Source of the DNA: Parvibaculaceae bacterium | GTDB lineage: Bacteria; Pseudomonadota; Alphaproteobacteria; Parvibaculales; Parvibaculaceae | DNA: 64,000 nucleotides | Assembly (NCBI GenBank): GCA_028283765.1 | Contig: JAPWJY010000008.1 | Span: forward strand, 1,865,001-1,929,000 | Direction: 5' to 3' | Program-made: the position numbers and the translations under genes | The notes under the pieces: model-generated | Database searches by the model: none | Told to the model about the DNA's origin: nothing | The model's input: the letters and a program-made list of their open reading frames with translations, nothing else | Shown here: positions 28,277-36,649 of the stretch, one piece after another | Position numbering within the stretch: position 1 is the stretch's first letter | Layout: every line of letters starts with the position of its first letter

Positions 28277-29113
28277 TCAGGCGCGTTGCGTGGATGACGC
28301 AACGTCATCGAGCAGATGCAGGAAACGGACCGCTTCGGCCATCTCCGCGCGCCTGGTTTCGAGCCGGACAGATTCCTCGTCATCGTCGCCCCATTGCTCA
28401 AGTTGCCAGAGATTATCGAGATGGGCAGCCTCGAAGGCCGCCGCCTCGTCAAGATGACGGTGAAGCACGGCAAGGCCGACCAGCGCCGAGCCCGTCAGGG
28501 TGACCAGCGTGTGGAGCGCCGCCAGCCGGGCCGCATCCAGACCGGCGACAGCGGCCCGCAGGCGGGCCAGCGCCTCATCGGGCTGGGTGACAGGCAGGAT
28601 GGAATCAGTGACCACCAGCGAGGCCCCCAGCGCCGTTTCAGCCCATTCAAGGACGGGTCCCCAGCTTTGCTGCTGCCGTTCGGCGAGTTCCATGGGCGTG
28701 CTCGCCCGGTAGCAGAGCAGATCGGAACCGGCAAAGGAGAGAAGCTCGTCGATGACGGCTTCGCGGTGGAGGCTGACAAGGTCGATGGCGGTGTTGGCCA
28801 GCTTGGTCAGCCACATGGTGCGCGGGTCGATGAACTCGCCCTGCCTGCCCCATTCATCGGCAATGGCCTCGGCCAATGCCTGCGCCGGCACCACCAGCAG
28901 GGACCGGGCCGGCGTCTTGATCGTCTTGCCGTCGAGCGTCACGGCATAGCCATCGCCCTCGGGCCGGGTCCCCGTCTCCTTGTAGAAGCGCTTGCGGCCC
29001 GAGCGCAAAGGCCGGTTGCCCGGATGGGGCACCTGCTCATCCAGCACCTGCCCGCGTCCAAGGCCCAGATCAAACAGGGTCCAGGGGGCTGCGTCATCCT
29101 TCTGGTCGCTCAT
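28277..29113 (-). CDS. ATP12-family F1-ATPase assembly chaperone
   Basis: A 278-residue homologue of mitochondrial Atp12, which holds the F1 alpha subunit before it joins beta. Characteristic features are the N-terminal KRFYKETGT and DGYAVTLDGKTIKTPARS strands, DEWGRQGEFIDPRTMWLTKLANTAID, and the central DLLCYRASTPMEL segment. In bacteria the family is essentially restricted to alphaproteobacteria, so it supports the clade call. It overlaps the AsmA gene stop by 4 bases and belongs to the coupled chain from rarA. No atp genes are in the window. Confidence 0.93.
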   Translation of the reverse strand: MSDQKDDAAPWTLFDLGLGRGQVLDEQVPHPGNRPLRSGRKRFYKETGTRPEGDGYAVTLDGKTIKTPARSLLVVPAQALAEAIADEWGRQGEFIDPRTMWLTKLANTAIDLVSLHREAVIDELLSFAGSDLLCYRASTPMELAERQQQSWGPVLEWAETALGASLVVTDSILPVTQPDEALARLRAAVAGLDAARLAALHTLVTLTGSALVGLAVLHRHLDEAAAFEAAHLDNLWQLEQWGDDDEESVRLETRRAEMAEAVRFLHLLDDVASSTQRA

Positions 29114-30894
29114 TTGAAAGCCTTGCCGATATCTTTGCCGAGATCGTTGAAAAAGCCGCCGACTCCCTTTGCCGCGTCCTTCACGGCCGCCCCCGCCTCA
29201 TTTCCCCCTTTTTCGATCGTGCCGGTAATGCCGTCATGCTTTTTACCAGCAGCATCTCTTGCCAGAACCGCGCAATTGCCGCTCGACGCCGCCGCACCGC
29301 CGCCAAAACTGATCAGGGGCAGGATCGCGCCAACGCCGCCGGTCAGGGCCGCGCTGCCCGCCACCTCGGCCGCCTTGCGCGCCAGCCCCATGTTGTCGAG
29401 GCTGATGCCGGGATTGTCGAGCCGCCCCGAGATCCGGACCGGCGTCGAAAGGCTGATCAGGCTCGGATCGCGCGGTTTCGGCTGAAGCAGCATGTCCACG
29501 GTCTCGCCGCGCAGATTGAGGCCGCCCACGCCGGTGGTAACGATGTCGCTCGTCTCGAAGGCAAAGGCCCGCGAGGTGCCGACGCCATTCACATAGTCGA
29601 ACCGGCTGAGGAAACAGGCGAGCTTCGTTTCGTTCCGGTTGCTGCCCTTGGGGATCAGCACCTGGGCCAGATCCGTCGCCACCAGTTCGAAGGTCCGTGT
29701 GCCGATGGTGCCGTCGGACGCAGCCATCTCGCTCTGGCCGCTGAGACTGGAAGCAATGTCGTGGACGGAGGGCCCTTTTCCCGAGAGCTTCACGGCCAGA
29801 TCGCCGCGCGCGCTGACAAGCGTCGTCAGATTGAGATCCGAGAGCAGCTTGCCCAGATCGAAGCCCGTGCTGCCGCCCTCCACGCCAGCCGCATAGCTGA
29901 CGCCATCCGCCCTGATATGGAAAGCAACGGGGCTGCCCCGGTAAAATCCCCGGAGCGGCAGATCAAGCTTGCCCGCGGCCACGCGGACAGGGGCATCGAC
30001 CTTGTCGAACACCAGCTTTCGATAGCTGAGCCGGGCAATATCCAGCGTCACATCCGCACTCCCCATCCGCAGCAGGGCGAAGGGCAGCGGGGTGCGGCCG
30101 AAGACGTGGGCCGCGTCGGGATGGGCATCCAGAACGGGCGTAAGGTCGAACTGGTCGCCCCTGAGAGCGCCTGAAATCTTGTAGCTGCCGGGGGCCGTGC
30201 CCGTCAGCGCCAGATCGCCCTTCATGCTGGTCTGGCCGACGGTGAAAGAGGTGTCGCCCAGCCGGACATCGCCCGCTTTTCCGCCGATCAGGCTTTCCAG
30301 CGCGATGCTGCTGTCGTCGAGCCTGCCTCTGAGCTGAACGCGCGCGCCGGCCCCTTCCGGCACGAGGCTCGCCTCGTCGAGCACCATCGTGTTCGTCGTC
30401 CCCGCCTTCCTGTCGTGATAGCGGACTTCGAGGTTCGTGGCGTGCATGGCGCCGAGCCCGTTCAGAAGCGCCGGATAGTCGGTCTGTGTCGGGGTTTGAT
30501 CGTCCTGCGCAATTTGTGTCTGCCAGTCGCCGTGTCCGTCCTCGTCCGTTTCCAGATCGATGACGGCTCCATCGACGTCGATCAGGTCCGGCGCGATCTC
30601 GCCATGCAGAAGCGGCAGGAGAGCTATCCTGATTTCCGCCCGCCGGGCCGTGACCAGCTTCGGGGTTGTCGCCCATGTCGCATTCGCGACGGCGAGGTCC
30701 TCAACGATAATGGTCGGCCTGAGGGAAAGGCCGATATGAAGCTCGCCACCGATCGTCACGTCGCGGCCGGTGAAACGCGACGCCTCCGCCTCCACCTGCT
30801 CCCGGAAGCGGCCAAGATCGAGAGACGCCAGCAGCGCGGCGCCCGCCCCCAGAAGAACGGCAATGACGATCAGACCTCGAAAAAACCATTTCAT
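29110..30894 (-). CDS. AsmA-family envelope protein
   Basis: A 594-residue inner-membrane-anchored periplasmic protein. One N-terminal helix (about residues 5-25) leads into the AsmA domain (FREQVEAEASRFTGRDVTIGG, here noted from residue 31), then a long beta-strand-rich groove-forming region; the C-terminal AsmA_2-like part includes SGQSEMAASDGTIGT and ISGRLDNPGISL. AsmA-like proteins are linked to phospholipid transport to the outer membrane. The C-terminal tail is Gly/Lys/Ala rich, possibly amphipathic. Overlaps: 1 base with the HAD gene upstream and 4 bases with ATP12 downstream. Confidence 0.88.
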   Translation of the reverse strand: MKWFFRGLIVIAVLLGAGAALLASLDLGRFREQVEAEASRFTGRDVTIGGELHIGLSLRPTIIVEDLAVANATWATTPKLVTARRAEIRIALLPLLHGEIAPDLIDVDGAVIDLETDEDGHGDWQTQIAQDDQTPTQTDYPALLNGLGAMHATNLEVRYHDRKAGTTNTMVLDEASLVPEGAGARVQLRGRLDDSSIALESLIGGKAGDVRLGDTSFTVGQTSMKGDLALTGTAPGSYKISGALRGDQFDLTPVLDAHPDAAHVFGRTPLPFALLRMGSADVTLDIARLSYRKLVFDKVDAPVRVAAGKLDLPLRGFYRGSPVAFHIRADGVSYAAGVEGGSTGFDLGKLLSDLNLTTLVSARGDLAVKLSGKGPSVHDIASSLSGQSEMAASDGTIGTRTFELVATDLAQVLIPKGSNRNETKLACFLSRFDYVNGVGTSRAFAFETSDIVTTGVGGLNLRGETVDMLLQPKPRDPSLISLSTPVRISGRLDNPGISLDNMGLARKAAEVAGSAALTGGVGAILPLISFGGGAAASSGNCAVLARDAAGKKHDGITGTIEKGGNEAGAAVKDAAKGVGGFFNDLGKDIGKAFK

Positions 30895-31598
30895 CAGGCG
30901 GACTCCTCCAGCCTGTCCTCGACGGCTTCTCCCCAGATGCCCTTCAGGGTCGGGAGCAGCCCGGCGCGATCATGAAGCACATGGTGAGCGCCGACGCGGA
31001 CCAGCTCCGAGCGGGGATGATAGCCCCAGGTGACGCCGATGGCGTGCGCACCCGCCGCCAGCGCCATTTCCACATCATAGGTCGTGTCGCCGATCATGAC
31101 CGTATCGCGCGCCGCAACGCCGGTTTCCGCGAGAGCGTTATGGATCATGCCCGGGTGAGGCTTCGAGGGCGCATCGTCGGCCGTCTGCAGGGTCACGAAA
31201 AAACGCGCCATATCATGGTTCTGAAGCACATTCTTCAACCCTTTCTGCGTCTTTCCGGTGGCCACCCCCATAAGGATGTCGCCGCGGGCCGCGAGCGCCT
31301 CCAGCAGCGGCATGATGCCCTCGAACAGCGGTTCGCTCAGATCGCGCCGGCTGCGCAACTCGTAAAAGGCATCGCGGTAACCCGCCGATACGGCCTCGAC
31401 CAGCGCGGGGGCGGCATCGGGCATGAGCGTGGTCACGGCCTGATGCAGCGACAGGCCCACGATCGAAAGCACCCGGGCGCGCGGCAGCGGCACAAGGCCC
31501 GACTTCGCAAAGGCATGGTTCATCGCCGCGACGATCATGTGCTGGCTGTCGATCAGCGTGCCGTCGCAATCGAAAAGAACGAGTTTCCTTTCGCTCAT
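30894..31598 (-). CDS. HAD-IA family hydrolase (phosphoglycolate phosphatase-like)
   Basis: A 234-residue haloacid-dehalogenase-type phosphatase. Motif I FDCDGT gives the nucleophile Asp10 and acid Asp12, motif II is GVATGKT, motif IV is MIGDTTYDVEMA, and the helical cap of the Gph/beta-phosphoglucomutase class lies between. The substrate cannot be told. Its position directly after an RluC-type pseudouridine synthase (4-base overlap) is a common alphaproteobacterial pairing. It overlaps the AsmA start by one base (TGATG). Confidence 0.9.
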   Translation of the reverse strand: MSERKLVLFDCDGTLIDSQHMIVAAMNHAFAKSGLVPLPRARVLSIVGLSLHQAVTTLMPDAAPALVEAVSAGYRDAFYELRSRRDLSEPLFEGIMPLLEALAARGDILMGVATGKTQKGLKNVLQNHDMARFFVTLQTADDAPSKPHPGMIHNALAETGVAARDTVMIGDTTYDVEMALAAGAHAIGVTWGYHPRSELVRVGAHHVLHDRAGLLPTLKGIWGEAVEDRLEESA

Positions 31599-32590
31599 CC
31601 GCGCAGCTCCGCGAAAGGATTGCCGTCATCTTCCGGATCGAAGGCCAGCAGCTCCCAGCTTTTGCGCATATGCGGCGGCAAGGGCGCCTCGATGCGCAGC
31701 CGCCCGCCATCAGGATGGGCAATATCGATGGAGCGGGCATGGAGATGCAACTGGCGCGGAATTTCGCCGCCGGGGTGGGCGTCCGCCCCGCCATATTTGC
31801 CGTCGCCCGCAATCGGCGTGCGCAAATAGGCGGCATGGGCGCGGATCTGGTGGGTGCGGCCCGTCAGGGGCATGAAGGCGACCCAGGCGAGGCGCTGGCC
31901 CGCGTTCGCGACGGTGGCGAAATGGGTGGTCGCCTCCTTCGCGTCCTCGTCGCCCTCTTCGGCGGCATGAACCCGCTCGCGCCCGAGACCGCCCTGTTTC
32001 GCCAGCGCCAGATCGATGGTGCCCCGGCGCGGCGAGGGCAGGCCCACGGTCAATGCCCAGTAGACCTTCCAGGCGTCCTTGTGCTTGAAGGCCTTGCCGA
32101 GCGCATTGGCGGCCTTGAGCGTGCGCGCGATCACCAGCACGCCGCTGGTGTCGCGGTCGAGACGATGAACGAGACGTGGACGCTCGGCGGCATCGAAGCG
32201 GAGCGCATCCAGCAACCCGTCGAGGTGACGCTCGGTATTTGTCCCTCCCTGCACCGCAAGGCCCGAAGGCTTGTTCAGCACGATGACGGACTTGTCCTTG
32301 TGCAGGACCAGGGACTGGACGAATTTCTCGTCCTCCTCCGTGACCGGCTTGTGGCCTGCATTGGGCGACGCCTTCGTTTCATCGTCGCCCAGCGGCGGCA
32401 CGCGGACGGTCTGTCCCGGCACCAGCCGCGCGCTCGACTTGACCCTGCCGCCATCGACGCGGACCTGCCCGGAACGCAGCAGCTTTTCCAGCTTGCTGTG
32501 GGTCAGCAACGGAAAATGACGCTTGAACCAGCGGTCGAGGCGCAGGTCGCCTTCATCTTCCTTGACGCTGATGGCGCGTACTTCACTCAT
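31595..32590 (-). CDS. RluA-family 23S rRNA pseudouridine synthase (RluC-like)
   Basis: A 331-residue enzyme with an N-terminal S4 RNA-binding domain (about 16-65, LRLDRWFKRHFPLLTHSKL) followed by the catalytic domain. The motif HRLDRDTSG (142-150) supplies the catalytic Asp145, and TGRTHQIRAH is the second family motif. The S4-plus-RluA layout fits RluC or RluD; site specificity cannot be decided. It overlaps crcB and the HAD gene by 4 bases each. Confidence 0.93.
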   Translation of the reverse strand: MSEVRAISVKEDEGDLRLDRWFKRHFPLLTHSKLEKLLRSGQVRVDGGRVKSSARLVPGQTVRVPPLGDDETKASPNAGHKPVTEEDEKFVQSLVLHKDKSVIVLNKPSGLAVQGGTNTERHLDGLLDALRFDAAERPRLVHRLDRDTSGVLVIARTLKAANALGKAFKHKDAWKVYWALTVGLPSPRRGTIDLALAKQGGLGRERVHAAEEGDEDAKEATTHFATVANAGQRLAWVAFMPLTGRTHQIRAHAAYLRTPIAGDGKYGGADAHPGGEIPRQLHLHARSIDIAHPDGGRLRIEAPLPPHMRKSWELLAFDPEDDGNPFAELRG

Positions 32591-32967
32591 CCGTAGATCC
32601 GCCTGACAATAAAGATAGCGAGAAAGATCGCCCCTACGCCCGCGATGATCGAGCCGAAGGCATAAAGCGCGGCAAGGGCGTGGTTGCCTCGCTGCATGAG
32701 CGTGCTGACTTCCAGCGCATAGGCTGAAAAGGTCGTGAACCCGCCCAATATGCCGGTCACGATGAAAAGCCTCGTTTCAGGCGCAAGTTGCAGCTTGAGG
32801 GCGGACAATTCGACGACAAGACCGATCACGAAAGCGCCAACCAGATTGACGGCAAGCGTGCCCCAGGGAAAGCCGATGCCGAACAGGCGCATCGACCAGA
32901 CGCCGACCAGATAGCGCGCGACCGAACCAAGCGCGCCACCCGCCGCAACCACCAGAATGGGGTTCAT
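32587..32967 (-). CDS. crcB: Fluoride ion channel CrcB/Fluc
   Basis: Small membrane channel that exports fluoride as a dual-topology dimer. The 126 residues form four membrane helices with the family motifs GGALGSVARY (10-19), GTLAVNLVGAF and GILGGFTTFSAYALE, whose Phe/Thr residues line the pore. Only one copy is present, as expected for the homodimeric type. It is embedded by 4-base overlaps between rarA and the pseudouridine synthase, so it is not under a fluoride riboswitch of its own. Confidence 0.95.
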   Translation of the reverse strand: MNPILVVAAGGALGSVARYLVGVWSMRLFGIGFPWGTLAVNLVGAFVIGLVVELSALKLQLAPETRLFIVTGILGGFTTFSAYALEVSTLMQRGNHALAALYAFGSIIAGVGAIFLAIFIVRRIYG

Positions 32968-34268
32968 TCACCCTTCTCCCGTCTCAACTTGTTCCAGTAG
33001 GCGAGACGTTTGGCGATGTCGCGCTCGAAGCCGCGTTCCAGCGGCTGGTAAAAGCTCTGGCGGGCCATCCCTTCCGGAAAATAATCCTGCCCGGAAAACC
33101 CTTCCGCCGTTTCATGGTCATAGACATAGCCCTTGCCATAGCCCAGATCCTTCATCAGCCGGGTCGGCGCATTGAGGATGTGGGCGGGCGGGTTGAGCGA
33201 GCCGGTTTCCCGCGCGCTCCGCATGGCCCCATTATGGGCCTTGTAGACGGCGTTGGATTTGGGCGCCGTCGCGAGATAAACCACGGCCTGCGACAACGCA
33301 AGCTCGCCCTCCGGCGAACCCAGAAAATCATAGACATCCTTGGCCGCCAGCGCCTGATGCACCGCCTCAGGATCGGCAAGGCCTATATCCTCGACCGCCG
33401 CGCGCACCAGCCGCCGCAGAATATAGAGCGGGTCTTCGCCCCCCGCCAGCATCCGGGCGAGATAATAGAGCGCTGCATCGCAATCCGAGCCCCGGATCGA
33501 TTTATGCAGCGCGCTGACGAGATTATAATGTCCCTCCCGGCCCTTGTCGTAGAGCGGCGCGCGGCGCTGCACGGCTGCAATGAGTGCCGCCGTGTCGAGC
33601 GGCTCCGTTACGCCGAGCGCCGCCACCTCCTCCGCCAGATTGAGCACATAGCGCCCGTCGCCATCCGCCATGGCGCGCAACGAGGCGCGGGCGTCCTCCG
33701 TCAGCGGCAGGGGATGGCCCAGATAGGCTTCGGCCCGCTCCAGCAGGCTCAGCAGGGCCGCATCGTCCAGCCGGTTCAGCACCAGCACCTGCGCGCGCGA
33801 AAGCAGCGCGGCATTGAGTTCAAAGGAGGGGTTTTCCGTGGTCGCGCCGACCAGCGTGACGGTGCCGTCCTCCAGAAAAGGCAGGAAACTGTCCTGCTGG
33901 CTGCGGTTGAAGCGATGGATCTCATCCACGAAAAGAAGCGTGCCCCGGCCCGTGGAGCGGCGCAGGCGCGCGGCCTCGAACACTTTCTTCAAATCGGCCA
34001 CGCCGGAAAAGATCGCCGACATCGGCTCGAAATGAAGCCCGACCCGATCCGCCAGCAGGCGCGCAATGGTCGTTTTACCTGTGCCGGGCGGTCCCCACAG
34101 GATCAGCGAGGAAAGATGCCCGGACGCCAGCATCCGCCCGAGCGGCCCCTTCGGGCCGAGCAGATGGTCCTGTCCGACCACATCTTCCAGGGTTTTGGGC
34201 CGCAGCCTGTCGGCCAGCGGCCGGGGGGCCGCCTCATGGAGGCCGGAGGCTTCAAACAGATCGCTCAT
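32964..34268 (-). CDS. rarA: Replication-associated recombination protein A (RarA/MgsA AAA+ ATPase)
   Basis: Clamp-loader-like AAA+ ATPase that acts at stalled forks. The 434 residues include Walker A GPPGTGKTT (59-67), Walker B FVDEIHRFN, sensor 1 VGATTENPSFELN, and the C-terminal tetramerisation domain (KSIRGSDCDAALYYLARML and AKSN-type segments). It is the first gene of a chain with crcB, the RluA-family gene, the HAD gene, AsmA and ATP12, all joined by overlaps of 1-4 bases. Confidence 0.95.
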   Translation of the reverse strand: MSDLFEASGLHEAAPRPLADRLRPKTLEDVVGQDHLLGPKGPLGRMLASGHLSSLILWGPPGTGKTTIARLLADRVGLHFEPMSAIFSGVADLKKVFEAARLRRSTGRGTLLFVDEIHRFNRSQQDSFLPFLEDGTVTLVGATTENPSFELNAALLSRAQVLVLNRLDDAALLSLLERAEAYLGHPLPLTEDARASLRAMADGDGRYVLNLAEEVAALGVTEPLDTAALIAAVQRRAPLYDKGREGHYNLVSALHKSIRGSDCDAALYYLARMLAGGEDPLYILRRLVRAAVEDIGLADPEAVHQALAAKDVYDFLGSPEGELALSQAVVYLATAPKSNAVYKAHNGAMRSARETGSLNPPAHILNAPTRLMKDLGYGKGYVYDHETAEGFSGQDYFPEGMARQSFYQPLERGFERDIAKRLAYWNKLRREKGE

Positions 34269-34331
34269 GGGCAGGGTTTAGCATGTTTTCCACCTGCCCC
34301 GACAGAGCGGGAATGAGCCCGGGCCCCGCTT

Positions 34332-34520
34332 TTACTCGAGATGATAGCGGCGGGCGAAGTCCGTCTCGGTCAGCGCGGCCTCATCGCCGTTTTCCGCAAT
34401 CATGATATCCCAGTGCTGTTCGTGCTGAAGCTCGCGGGCCTTTTTCAGTGCCGCGGCCGGATTTTCCCGCTTGAGGCGCACGGCCCCGACGAGATTGCTG
34501 GCGGTAATGGTGAATGACAT
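34332..34520 (-). CDS. Small protein of unknown function (62 residues)
   Basis: A short ORF with a strong ribosome site (GGGAGGAAA 5 bases before ATG) and its own candidate promoter, so it is probably real. The protein is soluble and mixed alpha/beta: a strand MSFTITASN, a basic patch RLKRENPAAALKKARELQ, a strand DIMIAEN and an acidic/aromatic end. The layout resembles small conserved hypothetical proteins with repeats of the type seen in rhizobial genomes, but I cannot name a family. It lies between degP and rarA with 63 bases to the latter. Confidence 0.7.
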   Translation of the reverse strand: MSFTITASNLVGAVRLKRENPAAALKKARELQHEQHWDIMIAENGDEAALTETDFARRYHLE

Positions 34521-34557
34521 AGCGTTTCCTCCCTATGCTCCATCTCAGCCTTGCGAA

Positions 34558-34587
34558 AGCCTAGGCCCGCAAGGCCGGAGGTGTCAA
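34558..34587 (-). promoter_or_regulatory. Candidate promoter for the 62-residue ORF and rarA chain
   Basis: Minus-strand consensus -35 TTGACA (34587-34582) and a weak -10 TAGGCT (34563-34558) 18 bases apart, in the 95-base gap between the degP stop and the small ORF. A short GGCC-TTGCG-GGCC stem lies between the two boxes. Confidence 0.35.
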
Positions 34588-34615
34588 AGGCAGGGGCCCG
34601 GGGCGGGGCGGCGCG

Positions 34616-36067
34616 TCAATCCCCCCTCAGCGTCGCCGTCATTTCCCGGCCGCTCCGGTTGATGGTGAAGCTCCATTTGCCGGAGGTCGCGGCGATGGCG
34701 TCTTTCAACTCCCTGACGCTGCCGATTTTGGCCCCGCCCAACGCCTCGATAATGTCGCCCGCCTGAAACTGGACCTGTGCGGCGGGACTGCCATCCTTCA
34801 CGTCCGTGATGATGACCCCTTTCGCACCGAGATCCTCAAATCCCAGCCTGTCGGCAAGCGCCGGCGAAAGATTGGCGACCGTCGCCCCGGTGAAAGGGCT
34901 GTTGCCTGCCAGAAGGCTCTCGTCCGGCGCGGGAACGGCGGGAGGCACCTCCAGTACGAGCGTGGCCGTTCCGCGCGACGACTTGCGGGCATAGTCAATC
35001 TTCGCCTTGTGTCCCATGCCGCTGGTGGCGAAGCGATAGAGCACGCCCTGGGGGTCATCGACCTCGAAACCATCGACGGCGAGGATGACATCGCCGACCT
35101 GAAGCCCGGCGCGGGCAGCAGGGCCTTCAGGATAGACATTGCTGACCAGCGCGCCGACGGGCCGGTCCAGCGCCAGACTGTCGGCAATGTCCTGCGTCAC
35201 CGGCTGCATGCTGGCACCGAGCCAGGGGCGCGCCACCGTCTTGCCATTTTCCGCCGCCGTTACCACCTGACGGACCATGTTGGAGGGAATGGCGAAACCG
35301 ATGCCGACCGAGCCGCCCGACTGCGACAGGATCGAGCTGTTGATGCCGAGCAGCTTGCCATCCATGGTGACGAGCGCGCCGCCGGAGTTGCCGGGATTGA
35401 TCGCCGCATCCGTCTGGATGAAGAACTGGTAGTCCGACACCCCGACATTGGTGCGCGAAGTCGCCGAAACGATGCCGCTGGTGACGGTCTGGCCGACGCC
35501 GAACGGATTGCCGATGGCCAGCACCAGATCGCCGACCTGCGCCGCGTCGCTGTCGCCGAAGGGGAGTGCGGGAAGCGGCTTGCCCTGCGGTTCGATCTTG
35601 AGCACGGCAAGGTCCGTGCGCTCATCCGCCAGCAATACCCGCGCCTTGAACTCGCGCCGGTCCGCCAGCGCCACGGTCAGTTCCTGCCCGTCCTGCACCA
35701 CATGATTGTTGGTCACGATGACGCCGCTGGGATCGACGATGACGCCGGACCCCAGCGAACGCTCGACCCGCTCGCGCGGCATGCCGAAATTGCCGCCGAA
35801 GAACTGCCGGAAGAACGGATCGTTCATGAAAGGCGAGCCCTGCGTACGCACGGTGCGCTTGGCGTAGACATTGACCACGGAAGGCGCGACCCGCTTCACC
35901 AGCGGCGCATAGGAAAGCCTGATCTGGGCATCTGAGGTGGGCACCGTGCGGGCATCCGCCAACGGTGCTGGCGCCGTCTCGCCATGAGCCGCCACCGCGC
36001 CGAGCGCCGTGACCATGGCCAGCATCGCCGCCGTCATCGCCGGACGAAATTTCCGCACTCTCATCAT
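34616..36067 (-). CDS. DegP/HtrA-type periplasmic serine protease (Do family)
   Basis: Envelope quality-control protease and chaperone. From the ATG at 36067, with AAGGGAG 7 bases upstream, it has 483 residues: signal peptide to about AAHG (28), trypsin-like domain with His122 (TNNHVV), Asp152 (RTDLAVL) and Ser228 (NPGNSGGAL), PDZ1 near GALVSNVYPEGPAARAGLQ and PDZ2 near GVIITDVKDGSPAAQ. The frame runs 95 codons further upstream, but that part is low-complexity and lacks a start signal. No sigma-E or sigma-32 type promoter could be made out upstream. Confidence 0.94.
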   Translation of the reverse strand: MMRVRKFRPAMTAAMLAMVTALGAVAAHGETAPAPLADARTVPTSDAQIRLSYAPLVKRVAPSVVNVYAKRTVRTQGSPFMNDPFFRQFFGGNFGMPRERVERSLGSGVIVDPSGVIVTNNHVVQDGQELTVALADRREFKARVLLADERTDLAVLKIEPQGKPLPALPFGDSDAAQVGDLVLAIGNPFGVGQTVTSGIVSATSRTNVGVSDYQFFIQTDAAINPGNSGGALVTMDGKLLGINSSILSQSGGSVGIGFAIPSNMVRQVVTAAENGKTVARPWLGASMQPVTQDIADSLALDRPVGALVSNVYPEGPAARAGLQVGDVILAVDGFEVDDPQGVLYRFATSGMGHKAKIDYARKSSRGTATLVLEVPPAVPAPDESLLAGNSPFTGATVANLSPALADRLGFEDLGAKGVIITDVKDGSPAAQVQFQAGDIIEALGGAKIGSVRELKDAIAATSGKWSFTINRSGREMTATLRGD

Positions 36068-36436
36068 GCTCGCTCCCTTCAGCTTTGTGCTCCGCCGGGC
36101 ACGTTTTCCCGCAGGACATCGGCCAAATAAAGGCATTTTCCGTTCGGAATAGGTAGTGAAGTTTGGGAAATGATAACAGCCCCGCAACCTCACAGGTTCG
36201 GGGTTTCGGCACGCACGGCTTCGGCAGGGATGCGGAAGCGCCTCGGACGTAAACGATACATGGACAGATGGCAGAGCCCTCGGCGCTCCGCATGCGGGAA
36301 GGAGCCCACTGGCACCCTTCCGCCCGCCCTCCCCCGCGGCCGTTCCGGACACGTCCCTTCGCTGGAGAGCGATGGAGTGAATATGGGGGCTCCGGAAGGG
36401 GTGGGGATAATAAATCTAAACGGCTGAACAAGCTCT

Positions 36437-36589
36437 TTATTGCGAAATATCCTGACCCAGGAGCCGCACCCTGTCCCGGTAGGCTCTGGCCTCTGTCAGT
36501 TTCTGGTAAAATCGCCGGTCCGCCGTGATCACCCACGTATCCTGCTGGATTGCCAACGCAAGATTGCTCTGCCTCTCAACGATTTCCCC
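36437..36589 (-). pseudogene. C-terminal remnant of a VapC-like PIN-domain toxin
   Basis: A minus-strand frame ending in TAA at 36437 encodes LALAIQQD, then TWVITADRRFY and RDRVRLLGQDIS. The pattern, a helix LALA followed by a hydrophobic strand, T-x-D-RRF and a closing R-V-x-LL strand, is the end of PIN-domain ribonucleases of VapBC toxin-antitoxin pairs; the Asp of ITAD matches the last catalytic acidic residue. There is no start codon, no N-terminal two thirds with the other catalytic acids, and no antitoxin. The fragment begins inside the rplQ terminator region. Identification is by pattern memory only. Confidence 0.5.
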
Positions 36590-36590
36590 A

Positions 36591-36618
36591 AATGAAAAGG
36601 CAGCCCCGAAGGACTGCC
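36591..36618 (-). terminator. Terminator of the alpha operon after rplQ
   Basis: An 8-base-pair stem (36599-36606 with 36611-36618, one T-G pair on the minus strand) closed by a stable TTCG tetraloop and followed by TTTTCATTT. It lies 31 bases after the rplQ stop and is the best-formed terminator in the ribosomal region apart from that of rpoC. Confidence 0.88.
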
Positions 36619-36649
36619 CTGATCATTTCGCCGGGAGGAAGGAAGAGGA

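Larger units (their letters stand above)
36068..36649. other. Gene-poor spacer between degP and rplQ
   Basis: About 580 bases without an intact gene. It contains, from right to left, the rplQ terminator (36591-36618), the PIN-domain remnant (36437-36589), about 230 bases with no recognisable coding or structural signal, and a hairpin CCCCG(C)AACCT-CAC-AGGTTCGGGG at 36180-36203 upstream of degP. The lack of selection-like reading frames and the broken toxin suggest leftover sequence from a lost insertion. Confidence 0.6.

Noticed and set aside
32587-32967. Possible fluoride riboswitch control of crcB
   Set aside because: crcB starts inside the end of rarA by a 4-base overlap, leaving no leader where a crcB-motif riboswitch could lie.
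36180-36203. Hairpin upstream of degP as a terminator
   Set aside because: The stem has a bulge and no U-tract on the minus strand, and the rplQ terminator already lies upstream; on the plus strand there is no gene for it to end.
36068-36352. 95-codon extension of the DegP reading frame upstream
   Set aside because: The ATG at 36067 has AAGGGAG at the right distance and begins a signal peptide; the extension is low-complexity and runs through a hairpin.
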